In this document: piece after piece, positions 9,032-17,358 of the stretch
How positions within the stretch are numbered: the stretch's first letter is position 1
Layout of the letters: each line of letters starts with the position of its first letter
Origin: Geothrix oryzisoli
Lineage (GTDB): Bacteria > Acidobacteriota > Holophagae > Holophagales > Holophagaceae
NCBI RefSeq assembly: GCF_022808865.1
Contig: NZ_JAKZLB010000001.1
Location: 434,001 to 498,000, forward strand
Direction: 5' to 3'
Length of the DNA: 64,000 bases
Notes under the pieces: model-generated
The model's input: only the letters and a program-made list of their open reading frames with translations
Databases searched by the model: none
What the model was told of the DNA's origin: nothing
Made by a program: the position numbers and the translations under genes

Positions 9032-10141
9032 ATGCGCATCGGTATTTCCTGCTACAGCACCTTCGGCGGCTCGGGCGTCGTGGCCACGGAGGTGGGCAAG
9101 GCCCTCGCCGCCCGGGGGCACGAGGTCCACATCCTCAGCCCGAGCGTCCCCCCGCGGCTGCTGGGCTTCGAGGACCGCATCAACTTCCACGAGGTCCGGG
9201 CCACCACCTATCCGCTGTTCGAGGATGCCCCCTATTCCATCGCCCTGGGCTCGAAGATGGCGGATGTGGCCGAGCACTACGGTCTGGACATCATCCATGC
9301 CCACTACGCGATCCCCCACGCCATGGCGGCCCTGCTCGCCCGGATGGCCATCCCCAGCCTGAAGGTCGTGACCACCCTCCACGGCACCGACATCACCGTG
9401 GTGGGCAGCGACCCCAGCTACCTGCCCATGGTGAAGATGGCCATCCGGGAAAGCGACGGCGTGACCGCCGTCTCCGAGTACCTGCGGGAGGAGACCTTCC
9501 GCACCTTCGGGGTGGACCGCGTCATCGATGTGATCGGCAACTTCGTCGAGCCGCCCGGCCAGGAGCGTCCCGATTGCCGGGCCTGGCTGGCCCCCAAGGC
9601 CACCTCGGTGCTGACCCACATCTCCAATTTCCGGCCCGTGAAACGGGTCATGGATGTGCTGAAGGTGTTCGAACGCGTCCGCAAGGAGATTCCCGCCCGC
9701 CTGGTGATGGTGGGCGATGGACCGGACCGGGTGGAGGCCGAAGCCTACTGCCGCGACCGGGGGTTCGCCTCGGAGGTCCGGTTCACCGGCAAGCAGCTGG
9801 ACATCGGCACCGTGCTGGCATGCTCGGACCTCTTCCTCCTGCCCAGCGCCACGGAGAGCTTTGGCCTGGCGGCCCTGGAGGCCATGGGGCACCGGGTGCC
9901 CGTCATCGCCAGCCGCGTGGGAGGCCTACCTGAGGTGGTGCGCCACGGGGTGGACGGGTATCTCGAACCCGTCGGAGATGTGGACGCCATGGCGGCGGAT
10001 GCGCTGACCCTCCTCCGCGACGAAGCCCTGCGCCGGACCATGGGTGACGCCGCCAGGGAGCGGGCCCTGGGCACCTTCGCGGAAGGGCCCATCGTCGACC
10101 AGTACGAGGCACTCTACCGGCGGGTGCTGGGCCAGGGCTGA
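9032..10141 (+). CDS. bshA: N-acetyl-alpha-D-glucosaminyl L-malate synthase
   Basis: BshA transfers GlcNAc from UDP-GlcNAc to L-malate, the first step of bacillithiol synthesis. The 369-residue GT4-fold enzyme starts [20 protein letters not shown], typical of BshA with the GGSG loop. It has [28 protein letters not shown] and the sugar-nucleotide motif [15 protein letters not shown] with the EX7E glutamates. The ATG at 9032 has GAGGG upstream. bshB and bshC are not in this window. The similarity is strong enough to prefer BshA over a generic GT4. Confidence 0.88.
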   Translation: MRIGISCYSTFGGSGVVATEVGKALAARGHEVHILSPSVPPRLLGFEDRINFHEVRATTYPLFEDAPYSIALGSKMADVAEHYGLDIIHAHYAIPHAMAALLARMAIPSLKVVTTLHGTDITVVGSDPSYLPMVKMAIRESDGVTAVSEYLREETFRTFGVDRVIDVIGNFVEPPGQERPDCRAWLAPKATSVLTHISNFRPVKRVMDVLKVFERVRKEIPARLVMVGDGPDRVEAEAYCRDRGFASEVRFTGKQLDIGTVLACSDLFLLPSATESFGLAALEAMGHRVPVIASRVGGLPEVVRHGVDGYLEPVGDVDAMAADALTLLRDEALRRTMGDAARERALGTFAEGPIVDQYEALYRRVLGQG

Positions 10142-10201
10142 CCGCCCATCGTTAACCTGGAAGGCCGGGCCTCCGATAAGCTGGAACGGGCGGGAGTCGG
10201 C

Positions 10202-12748
10202 ATGGGGGTGTTGCGGGTCATGGTGGCAGGACTGCTGGGGGTGTTCTGCCTGGCGGCCGAAGGCTGGCACCGTCCCTTCGAGGTGCTGGGCCCGGACCAC
10301 GGCCTGCCTTCCGGGGCCATCACCGCCCTGACCCAGGATGCGGAGGGGTTCCTGTGGGTGGGGACTGAAAGCGCACTGCTCCGCTATGAAGGTGGCCACA
10401 GCCGCCGCTGGACCCGGGAAGACGGGCTGCCCTCCGGGTTCATCCACCGGGTGCTGCCCGCCCGCGAGGGCGGCGTCTGGGTGTCCACCCTGCGGGGTCT
10501 GGTGCGGCTGCGGGAGGGGCGCATCGAGTCGCCGCGCTTTGGTGACCTGCCGGCCCCCCCGAGGGTCGAGACGGTCGCGGTCGATCATCGGGGCCGGCTC
10601 TGGGCTCTGACCGAGGCCGGGCTGTTCCTCCAGGAGGAGGGGCTGCAGTTCAGCCTCCGGGCCCCCAGACCGGCGGGACTGACCACGGCCCTTGCCGCAG
10701 GCTCCAGGGGGGCCATGTACCTGGGCACGAAAGCCGGAATCACCCGCCTGCTGCCCAACGGGACCCGGCAGGACTGGGGCAGGGAGCAGGGACTCCCCGC
10801 CGACGGGGTCACCATGGTCGTGGAGGACGGGGCTGGCCGCCTCTGGGCGGGTTCCGGGCGGAGCCTGGTGATGAAGACCCCGGAAGACGCCAGGTTCAAG
10901 GACCTGTCGAGTCGTCTGGATGCGAGCCTGTCCCCCAACAGCGTGCCGTTTGTCGACGCCGATGGCTCCATCTGGATCCCCACCCAGGCGGGAGCCCTGC
11001 ACCTCTCGGGGGCTGCCACCGAGCGCCTCAATGCGGCCGGCGGGCTTCCCTTCCGCTGGGTCCGCACGGTCTTCCGGGACCGGGAGGGCACCCTCTGGAT
11101 CCTGGGCACGAGCCTGGCCCGGCTCCAGGGGGGCGGTCGCGTCTGGAACCACGCTCTGGCCGCCGGGGCGTCCGGTGAAGTGGTCTGGTCCATCGTCCGC
11201 CATCCCGGGGGTGAGATCCTCGCCGCCACGGATAACGGGGCCCTGCGTGTGACCCCCACGCGCATCACGCGCATCCCGGGCACCGAAGGCCAGCGCATCA
11301 AGAGCCTGGTGCTCGACCGGGCTGGAACGCTGTGGATGGTCAGCACCATCGGCCCCACGCTCTGGCTCCGGCCCGGGCATCGGGAAGCGGAAGTGGCGCC
11401 CCTGGGCGAGCTGGGCTTTGCGGTGAACAGCGTGATGCAGGATTCCAGGGGCCAGATCTGGTTGAGCCATATCCGCCACGGGATGCTCCGGTGGGATCCG
11501 GCCCGACGCCAGCTGGTCCAAGAGGTGGAGCCACCCGGAACAGGTACCCTCGGGGCTTTCCGCATCCGGGAGGACGCCCAGGGCCGCCTCTGGGCCGCCA
11601 CCACCGCGGGCCTGTATCTCAAGGAGGCCCATGGCCCCTGGCGGTTGTTCACGGAGAAGCAGGGCCTCCGGCCTTACGGGCTCTATGGCCTGGCCTTCCT
11701 GCCGGATGGCAGCGCCTGGATCTACTACCAGGAACCCCAGGGCCTCACCCGGGTTCGCGTGGATGGGGACCGGCTCACCGTGCTCGAGCAGCGGGCCAAG
11801 GGCCAGGGCCTCCAATCCAACCAGGTGTACGCCGTCGAGGTGGATGGCCGGGGACAGACCTGGGCCACCACGGATCAGGGTCTGGACCGCCTGGACCCGC
11901 CCCTTCACATCGGGCAGCAGGACGGCATGGTGAGTGAGGACTGCGCCATCCAGGCCCTGCTGGTGGAGGGGCACTCCCTCTGGGTGGGCACGGCCGCAGG
12001 GCTGGTGCGCTATGAGGCCGGCGGAAGCCAGGGCCAGCTGCCGCCCGCCCAGGCCCACATCCTCGAGGTCACCTGGGGCACGCGTCGGCTGGAGCCCCCG
12101 TTCCGGGACCTGGCGCCGGTCGCCCATCGGGAGAGCACCGTGACCTTCCGGGTGGCCGTGCCCACCTATCTGGACGAACGCCGGACGCGGTTCCAGGCGC
12201 GGCTTCTGGGCCTCGAGGACGGCTGGCGGGAGATCGACAGCCCGGTGGTGCGGTACCCCGCCTTGCCTGGAGGCCACTATCGGTTCGAGGTTCGGGCCTC
12301 GGCCAGGGACGGTGCCTATGGACCTCCGGCAAGCCTCGATTTCAAGGTCCTGCCGCCCTGGTGGCGCACCTGGTGGGCCATGGCCCTCGGCGGCCTGGCC
12401 TTCTTGGGGGTCGGGGTGGCGATCCTGCGCTACCGGGTGGCGGCCCTGGCTCGCAGCAAGGCCGAACTGGAAGCCCTCGTGGCCAAGCGGACGGAGGAAC
12501 TGCGCGCCCGGAATGAGGAGCTGTCCACCGCCCTCGGCGAAGTGAAACAGCTGTCCGGCCTGCTGCCCATCTGTGCCTCCTGCAAGAAGATCCGTGACGA
12601 CAAAGGCTACTGGAACCAGATCGAGCACTACATCAGCGCCCATTCCCATGCCGATTTCACCCACGGCATCTGCCCCGATTGCGCCGACAGTCTGTACCCT
12701 GAGCGGTCCAGGGCCTCGAAGCGGGAGGGAGGCGGGGCGAAGGGGTGA
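10202..12748 (+). CDS. Two-component-type propeller sensor lacking a kinase, with C-terminal Cys4 motif
   Basis: The 848-residue protein has a signal peptide (about residues 1-18) and repeated propeller blades of the Reg_prop type (motifs such as GFLWVGTES, GGVWVST, GRLWAG). A Y_Y_Y-like beta domain lies around residues 630-715, one membrane helix near 722-742, and a short coiled coil follows. In hybrid sensors a histidine kinase or GGDEF domain would come next. Here the chain ends in about 65 residues with CASCKKIRDDKGYW (near 790) and CPDC (near 823), a probable zinc-ribbon-like module found at the end of various signalling proteins. No kinase residues are visible, so the output is unknown. 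GGGAG precedes the ATG. Confidence 0.82.
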   Translation: MGVLRVMVAGLLGVFCLAAEGWHRPFEVLGPDHGLPSGAITALTQDAEGFLWVGTESALLRYEGGHSRRWTREDGLPSGFIHRVLPAREGGVWVSTLRGLVRLREGRIESPRFGDLPAPPRVETVAVDHRGRLWALTEAGLFLQEEGLQFSLRAPRPAGLTTALAAGSRGAMYLGTKAGITRLLPNGTRQDWGREQGLPADGVTMVVEDGAGRLWAGSGRSLVMKTPEDARFKDLSSRLDASLSPNSVPFVDADGSIWIPTQAGALHLSGAATERLNAAGGLPFRWVRTVFRDREGTLWILGTSLARLQGGGRVWNHALAAGASGEVVWSIVRHPGGEILAATDNGALRVTPTRITRIPGTEGQRIKSLVLDRAGTLWMVSTIGPTLWLRPGHREAEVAPLGELGFAVNSVMQDSRGQIWLSHIRHGMLRWDPARRQLVQEVEPPGTGTLGAFRIREDAQGRLWAATTAGLYLKEAHGPWRLFTEKQGLRPYGLYGLAFLPDGSAWIYYQEPQGLTRVRVDGDRLTVLEQRAKGQGLQSNQVYAVEVDGRGQTWATTDQGLDRLDPPLHIGQQDGMVSEDCAIQALLVEGHSLWVGTAAGLVRYEAGGSQGQLPPAQAHILEVTWGTRRLEPPFRDLAPVAHRESTVTFRVAVPTYLDERRTRFQARLLGLEDGWREIDSPVVRYPALPGGHYRFEVRASARDGAYGPPASLDFKVLPPWWRTWWAMALGGLAFLGVGVAILRYRVAALARSKAELEALVAKRTEELRARNEELSTALGEVKQLSGLLPICASCKKIRDDKGYWNQIEHYISAHSHADFTHGICPDCADSLYPERSRASKREGGGAKG

Positions 12749-12889
12749 GAAGGGCGCGAGGGCGTCGCCCCTTTGGCGGACTCAATGGCAATGCCGTTGG
12801 GCCCCCCAAATGGCCCGTTCGGGGGTTTCTGGCATTGCGGGCCGGAAAGGCGTGTTTCATGGGGGATTCCCGTGAGGGGTCCGTCCTGT

Positions 12890-13399
12890 ATGCCATCCCA
12901 TTCGAAAGATCTCCAGCGGCCCAGCCTGGCCTCCCGCTCGATGTGGGCCCCGCGCCGATGTCCGATCCAGCCGGCACTGGCGTCGAGGCTTCTGGCCCGG
13001 GGTGACCATCAGGCCCTGGCCTTAGAGCGGCTGCCGGGGTTTTCCCGGATCGAGGAGTTTGAAGACCACCTCGCCTCCGCCCTGAGCAGTGGCATCTGTG
13101 TGTATTTCGATGGACCCGAAGCCTGGCTGCTGGCCGGAACGCCACTGGCCGGAACCCCGAGCAGCCTGCGGATCGAGATCGGTACGGGAATGCTGTGCCC
13201 GCCTCGTTTCCATGTCCTGGGCCCGGGCGTGGACGCCTCGTTTGCCATCGCGGACGGGGCCTTGCTGGCCGGCGAATCGGACCGGCGGCGAATCGACCTG
13301 ATCCGCTATTGGTACCAGAAGGCCAAGCCCCATCTCATCAGGGTCTGGAACGAGACCCGATCGTCAAGGCACCCGGTCGGCCCGATCGATGCGGCCTGA
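12890..13399 (+). CDS. Hypothetical protein
   Basis: A 169-residue reading frame that I do not recognise. It has no signal peptide or membrane helix. The middle part FDGPEAWLLAG and the end LIRYWYQKAKPHLIRVWNE faintly recall small DUF4160-like proteins, but this is not secure. ATG 12890 is preferred over an upstream start at 12773 because the earlier part overlaps a long inverted repeat (12788-12795 with 12831-12838) that looks non-coding. It is isolated between the propeller sensor and tRNA-Gln. Confidence 0.5.
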   Translation: MPSHSKDLQRPSLASRSMWAPRRCPIQPALASRLLARGDHQALALERLPGFSRIEEFEDHLASALSSGICVYFDGPEAWLLAGTPLAGTPSSLRIEIGTGMLCPPRFHVLGPGVDASFAIADGALLAGESDRRRIDLIRYWYQKAKPHLIRVWNETRSSRHPVGPIDAA

Positions 13400-13498
13400 A
13401 GACCCCGCAGGTGACGCTCTGGTCGCAGGGCAGGTCGTTTCCTGGCTGACCCTACCTGCGCGGCATCCCTGACTTTGGATCCTTCCTACGCCCCCCAA

Positions 13499-13529
13499 TG
13501 AAAACGACCGCCTTGCGGCGGCCGGTTTC
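13499..13529 (-). terminator. Probable terminator downstream of tRNA-Gln
   Basis: On the minus strand, immediately after tRNA-Gln, an imperfect hairpin with a CCGCC/GGCGG core and TTGC loop is followed by TTTT. It is positioned to end tRNA transcription and, read the other way, the hypothetical gene. Confidence 0.55.
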
Positions 13530-13530
13530 G

Positions 13531-13602
13531 TTGGGGAGGAAGGATTCGAACCCTCGGTACGCAGGATCAAAACCTGCTGCCTTACCACTTGGCTACTCCC
13601 CA
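13531..13602 (-). tRNA. tRNA-Gln (anticodon UUG)
   Basis: The minus strand folds as a cloverleaf: acceptor TGGGGAG paired with CTCCCCA, D-arm with AGTGGTAA, anticodon loop TTTTGAT containing TTG, and T-arm GGGTTCGAATCC. It resembles E. coli tRNA-Gln closely. The terminal CCA is not encoded, unlike the other four tRNAs in the window. Confidence 0.96.
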
Positions 13603-13614
13603 GGCGGAAAGGCA

Positions 13615-13643
13615 AGCATAGCGCGGGTCCGCGTCCCGCCCAA
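13615..13643 (-). promoter_or_regulatory. Promoter for tRNA-Gln
   Basis: On the minus strand TTGGGC (13643-13638) and TATGCT (13620-13615) are separated by exactly 17 bases, and the -10 ends 12 bases before the tRNA. Spacing and position fit a sigma70-type tRNA promoter. Confidence 0.5.
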
Positions 13644-13666
13644 GCCCCGGCCTCGGGGCGCAGGCG

Positions 13667-14026
13667 TCAGGGATTGGGCTTGGGGGTGAAGCCGAACTCC
13701 TCGACGCCAAGCAGGTCGGGGCGCACCTGGGCGGCTTCGCCGCGCTCGATGCGGCTGAGGGCGCGATGGCCCGTCGCGGTTTCGTAGGCCAGCAGCACCT
13801 TCTCCTCGATCTGCTCGCGGAGGGCGTTGTTCAAGGGGTAGGCGATGTCCTTGAAGCTGCCGTCGCGCTTGCGGCGGCTGGGCATGGCGACGAAGTAGCC
13901 GTCCTCACCTTCCACCACCCGCAGATCACCCACCAGGAAGCAGTCGTCGATGACCAGGCCCGCAAACGCGCGCAGCTTGTCGTCGCCTTCCACCTTGGTG
14001 ATGCGGATGTCGGTGATGTTGAGCAT
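13667..14026 (-). CDS. spoVG: SpoVG family RNA/DNA-binding regulator
   Basis: SpoVG is a small nucleic-acid-binding regulator known from Bacillus, Staphylococcus and Borrelia. The 119-residue protein starts with ITDIRITKVEGDDKLRAFAG and continues with CFLVGDLRVVEG and FVAMPSRRKRDGSFKDIAYPLN, matching the conserved core. The core occupies residues 1-85 and a 30-residue tail follows. GAGG lies before the ATG. It lies downstream of pgeF and the peptidase gene on the same strand. The sporulation name is historical; nothing here implies spores. Confidence 0.92.
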   Translation of the reverse strand: MLNITDIRITKVEGDDKLRAFAGLVIDDCFLVGDLRVVEGEDGYFVAMPSRRKRDGSFKDIAYPLNNALREQIEEKVLLAYETATGHRALSRIERGEAAQVRPDLLGVEEFGFTPKPNP

Positions 14027-14080
14027 GGCGATCCTCGGTCTTGAAGCGTCAGTCCCCGGGAGCGAGGGCCAGCTTCCAGA

Positions 14081-14746
14081 TTAGCTGATCTCGATCCAGC
14101 CCCACTGGCGGTCCGTGGTTTCGCCGCGCCGGTAGGAATAGAGCAGGTCGGGGCGGCACATGGTGCAGAGGGCCACGCTGCCTTCTTTGGAGGGATCGAG
14201 ACCGAGGTCCAGGGCCTGGGCCCGCAGGAAGCCATGGAGGTCGAGATGGGCCTTCCCGGAGGGGCCGACGCTGCGCAGGTCCTCGCGCCAGGCGGGGTCC
14301 TGCCTGGCGGCGGCGATGACCTCCTCGCCCACCTCGAAATGGCAGGCCAGGATGGCGGGACCGAAGGCCCAGGTCAGGTGGGGCGGGTGGCCGCCCAGGG
14401 CGCGGTAGCGGGCCACGCCGCGGCGCAGGATCCCGCCTCCCGGCTCCGGGTCATCATGGCCTGTGGCGCCGCGCCAGCCGGCATGCAGGGCGGCCGCCCA
14501 AGGCCTGCCATCGGCCAGGGTGCCGGCCAGCAGCACCGGTACGCAATCGGCGACGCGCACGCCGATGCGGAGACCGGGGCGGGTGGTCCAGAGGCCATCC
14601 GCCTCGACCACGGCATCGGAGGCCTCGGCCACGCCGCAGCGGTGGACCTGGTTCAGGCGCCGTTCGGGCGACTCGGCCGGCAGGTCCAGGCGCGTGGAGA
14701 AGCCCCATGTCAGGGGGAAGGGGGGCTCGACTTCAGGGATGAGCAC
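14081..14746 (-). CDS. pgeF: Peptidoglycan editing factor (laccase-domain, YfiH type)
   Basis: PgeF/YfiH proteins remove wrongly incorporated serine from cell-wall precursors and have also been assayed as copper or purine-nucleoside enzymes. The 221-residue protein has the metal-site motifs: LNQVHR (His), VRVADCVPVLL (Cys) and AALHAGWRGA (His). CTMCRPDLLYSYRR at the C-terminus is the usual family end. The start is GTG at 14746, 6 nt after the stop of the upstream D,D-peptidase gene, fitting a shared wall-maintenance role. Confidence 0.9.
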   Translation of the reverse strand: MLIPEVEPPFPLTWGFSTRLDLPAESPERRLNQVHRCGVAEASDAVVEADGLWTTRPGLRIGVRVADCVPVLLAGTLADGRPWAAALHAGWRGATGHDDPEPGGGILRRGVARYRALGGHPPHLTWAFGPAILACHFEVGEEVIAAARQDPAWREDLRSVGPSGKAHLDLHGFLRAQALDLGLDPSKEGSVALCTMCRPDLLYSYRRGETTDRQWGWIEIS

Positions 14747-14752
14747 CGGAGC

Positions 14753-15589
14753 TCAGCTCCGGGGACCCACGCGGGCTTCCAGCCACTGCTTGATGCGATT
14801 GGCATCGCCCAGGCGGGAGTACTTGCCCCAAGAGTCCAGCAGGATGATGAGCACGGGGCGGTTGGCCAGCATGGCCTGCATGACGAGGCAGCGACCCGCC
14901 TCTTCGATGTAGCCGGTCTTGGAGAGGCCGATGTTCCAGCGGGAGCTGCGCACCAGGGCATTGGTGTTGGGGAACTGGATGCTGTGGCGGCCCGCCTGGA
15001 TGCTGGTTTCGGGCCGGGTGGTGAAGTCGCGGATCTCGGGGTAGCGGTAGGCGGCTTCCATGATGCGCGCCAGATCACGGGCATTGGCCACATTGCCGGC
15101 GGAAAGGCCGGAGGGGTCCTCGAAGCGGGTTTCCTCCAACCCCAGGGTCCTGGCCTTGGCGTTCATGGCTCCGACGAAGGCGGAGAGGCCGCCGGGGAAG
15201 GTGCGGCCCAGGGCGTGAGCGGCGCGGTTCTCGGAGGCCAGCAGGGCCAGCAGCAGGGCCTGCTCCCGGGGCAGGCGCGTGCCCACGGGCAGGCGGGACT
15301 TGCTGTGGCGCAGCATGTCCTTGTCGTCATTGGTGATCGTGAGGATCTCCTGCGGATCCAAGTGGGCGTCCAGCAGGACCATGGCGGTCATGAGCTTGGT
15401 GAGGGAGGCGATGGGCTGGACGGCCCCGGCCTGCTTCTCGATCAGGGCCTGACCCGTGACCTGATCCAGGACCAGGGCGGAGCCGGACTTGAGCGAGAGC
15501 TTCGCGGGGGGGCGGGAGGCTGCCTGCAGGGCGGCGAGGCCCATGCAGCAAAAGATTCCCAGCTTCTGGATTCCCCGCTTGAACCCCAT
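14753..15589 (-). CDS. D-alanyl-D-alanine carboxypeptidase/endopeptidase (PBP7-like)
   Basis: A low-molecular-weight penicillin-binding protein of peptidase family S11 that trims or cleaves peptidoglycan cross-links in the periplasm. The 278-residue form has a signal sequence (hydrophobic from LGIFCCMGLAAL). The catalytic motifs are SLTK (nucleophile Ser and base Lys), SEN in LLASENRAAH, and KTG in LSKTGYIEEAG. It lacks the long C-terminal membrane-anchor domain of PBP5, so it resembles PbpG/PBP7. ATG 15589 is chosen for its GGAG ribosome site 5 nt upstream; an earlier ATG at 15625 is possible. Confidence 0.88.
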   Translation of the reverse strand: MGFKRGIQKLGIFCCMGLAALQAASRPPAKLSLKSGSALVLDQVTGQALIEKQAGAVQPIASLTKLMTAMVLLDAHLDPQEILTITNDDKDMLRHSKSRLPVGTRLPREQALLLALLASENRAAHALGRTFPGGLSAFVGAMNAKARTLGLEETRFEDPSGLSAGNVANARDLARIMEAAYRYPEIRDFTTRPETSIQAGRHSIQFPNTNALVRSSRWNIGLSKTGYIEEAGRCLVMQAMLANRPVLIILLDSWGKYSRLGDANRIKQWLEARVGPRS

Positions 15590-15661
15590 GCCCACTCCAT
15601 GAAGATAACGATTGTCGTCACCCATTCCAAGTCTACTGGATCGGACGGGTGATTCCTTCCA

Positions 15662-16573
15662 TCAAAATGGTCGGGGCCAGAGTAGAACCAACAAACTAAG
15701 GTCGGTGACGGCCCAGGCACCCAAGCCCCAATACATGCCAGTTTCGTGCCGGCGATCACTCCAGGTGCGCCAACCGACCATCCAGGGCAGCAGGACTCCC
15801 AACCAGGCCGCTAGCGAGGGCAGCAGCAGAAGCGGGTTCCGGCCCAGGCCCATCGCCGCGGCGCCGAACAGGAGGTGGGCCGCCAGGGCGGCGCCCAGGG
15901 CCAGGGCCAGGCTCCGTCCCACGCCCAGCCGGATCACCAGGGTGCGGTCGCCTCGGCGGGTGTCTTCAGCCACCTGGTAGATCTGAGTCATCGGGTAGAG
16001 GGCGGCGAAGAGGAACGCGAAGCCCCAGGAAGCGCGGAGGATGCCCGCGTCGAAGGGTCTTCCGGTGAGGGCCCAGCCAGCCAGGGGGGTGAACAGGCCG
16101 AAGCCGAGGCAGTTGATGAGCAGGTCCCAGCCGGCCCGGGCCTTGAGACGCACCGGAGGCACGGAATACAGCACGCTCATGACCACACAGGCGAGGTTGA
16201 GGAGGGCAAAGGGCCGGGGCAGCAGGAAGCCCAGGAGGGCAGAGGCGGCCAGCAGCGTGGAGGAGAAGGCCAGCAGATGCTCGGGCGGCGCGGGGGGCGC
16301 CTTGAGGTAGCCGATATCCCCTTCGTCCTTGTCGAAGGCGCTGTTGATGGCGAGGGTCCCCCCGTTGAGCAGGGCGACGAACACGAACCACCCCAGCAGC
16401 GTGGGCCGGGCGCGGAGGGCACAGCCCACCGCGAGCAGCGTGCCCAGCAGGAAGTGGGCCGTCATGATGGGCCACTCCAGGGGACGCAGGTGGAGCAGGT
16501 AGGCCAGGGCCCTGGGCCCGAGGAGGCGCTGGAAGAAGGCCCGGAGGGGGAAGGCCGGTGGAGGTCCGGTCAC
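15662..16573 (-). CDS. UbiA-type membrane prenyltransferase
   Basis: A 303-residue polytopic membrane protein of the UbiA superfamily, which attaches prenyl chains to aromatic or other acceptors. The first aspartate-rich motif is NGGTLAINSAFDKDEGD and the second DTRRGDRT, separated as in the family, with about eight hydrophobic helices. The start is GTG at 16573, overlapping the DUF116 stop by 4 nt (GTGA), so a much longer frame starting further upstream is artefactual. It ends the mlaE-F-D-DUF116 run. The acceptor (quinone, heme or phospholipid) cannot be inferred. Confidence 0.85.
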   Translation of the reverse strand: MTGPPPAFPLRAFFQRLLGPRALAYLLHLRPLEWPIMTAHFLLGTLLAVGCALRARPTLLGWFVFVALLNGGTLAINSAFDKDEGDIGYLKAPPAPPEHLLAFSSTLLAASALLGFLLPRPFALLNLACVVMSVLYSVPPVRLKARAGWDLLINCLGFGLFTPLAGWALTGRPFDAGILRASWGFAFLFAALYPMTQIYQVAEDTRRGDRTLVIRLGVGRSLALALGAALAAHLLFGAAAMGLGRNPLLLLPSLAAWLGVLLPWMVGWRTWSDRRHETGMYWGLGAWAVTDLSLLVLLWPRPF

Positions 16574-17358
16574 GCGATGCCTGCGCGGCGCAGGGCCTGG
16601 ACTTCGCCGGAGGGCCGCCGGGGCTCCACCAGGGTCTCCATGGCGGCCAGCAGGTGCGGCACGTTGAAGTCCGTGTCCACGCACATGCCGTGGGGCAGGG
16701 CCAGCGGGATCACGTAGCAGGGGATCTCCGGCATCTTGGTGAGCCCCTTGAGCAACCGATCCGTGCAACTCACGGCGACCACCAGGTCGGGGCGGTACTC
16801 CCGGGCTTCGCGGTAGGCCTTGTGGCTGCGGTTGGTGATGCGACCCTCCCAGTGGTTGGCCAGGACCAAGTTCAGGTAGTCGCCCACCGGGCAGAGGCCG
16901 CAGTCGTAGCAGGCCTGGAGATCGTCGAGGATGCCGGCTTTGCAGCGGGCCAGCTGGACGCAGTGGGGCAGCAGGATGAGGGCCCGCTTGGCCCGTTGGT
17001 GTCCGAGCGCCTGGCGGACACGCTGGTTGTTGTGGCCGCAATAGGAGAGGATCCAGGCATCCTCCAGGCCCAGCCAGCGCGCGAGGGGACGGAAGGCGTA
17101 GGCCCAGAGGCCGTCCTGTCGCCGGACCGTCGTCTGATTCCGCAGCAGGGCCTCACCCCGCAGGAAGCTCGGCCAGGCCACGGCCAGGAAACCGACTCCC
17201 GCCAGCAGCCACCATCCGCGTCCGGCGTTGTGGAAGGTGGCCCCGGCGAAGGCGAGCACCGAGGCCGCCAGGGGCAGGCCCCGACGGACCCAGAGAAACA
17301 GCGCACCCCGCTCCTCCGGCAGGGGGCCGGGCAGGGGCAGGGCGCGGGGTTCCTTCAC
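16570..17358 (-). CDS. DUF116 domain protein
   Basis: A 262-residue protein with an N-terminal hydrophobic region (two segments between residues 28 and 65) and a C-terminal DUF116 domain. The domain's cysteine pattern is clear: LLPHCVQLARCKAGI, CYDCGLCPVGDY and AVSCTDR. These cysteines suggest metal or Fe-S binding, but function is unknown. The start is GTG at 17358 and it overlaps both neighbours by 4 nt, so its synthesis is coupled to the lipid transporter upstream and the prenyltransferase downstream. A role in lipid or quinone metabolism is inference. Confidence 0.83.
   Translation of the reverse strand: MKEPRALPLPGPLPEERGALFLWVRRGLPLAASVLAFAGATFHNAGRGWWLLAGVGFLAVAWPSFLRGEALLRNQTTVRRQDGLWAYAFRPLARWLGLEDAWILSYCGHNNQRVRQALGHQRAKRALILLPHCVQLARCKAGILDDLQACYDCGLCPVGDYLNLVLANHWEGRITNRSHKAYREAREYRPDLVVAVSCTDRLLKGLTKMPEIPCYVIPLALPHGMCVDTDFNVPHLLAAMETLVEPRRPSGEVQALRRAGIA

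Noticed and set aside
12781..12840. Long inverted repeat after the propeller sensor (GCAATGCC with GGCATTGC)
   Set aside because: It could be a terminator, but there is no T-run and the internal pairing is irregular, so it was not annotated as a feature.
15662..17041. 459-residue form of the UbiA-type protein
   Set aside because: The first ~155 residues are a frame-shifted reading of the DUF116 gene. The GTG at 16573 gives a normal-length UbiA protein with a GTGA overlap.
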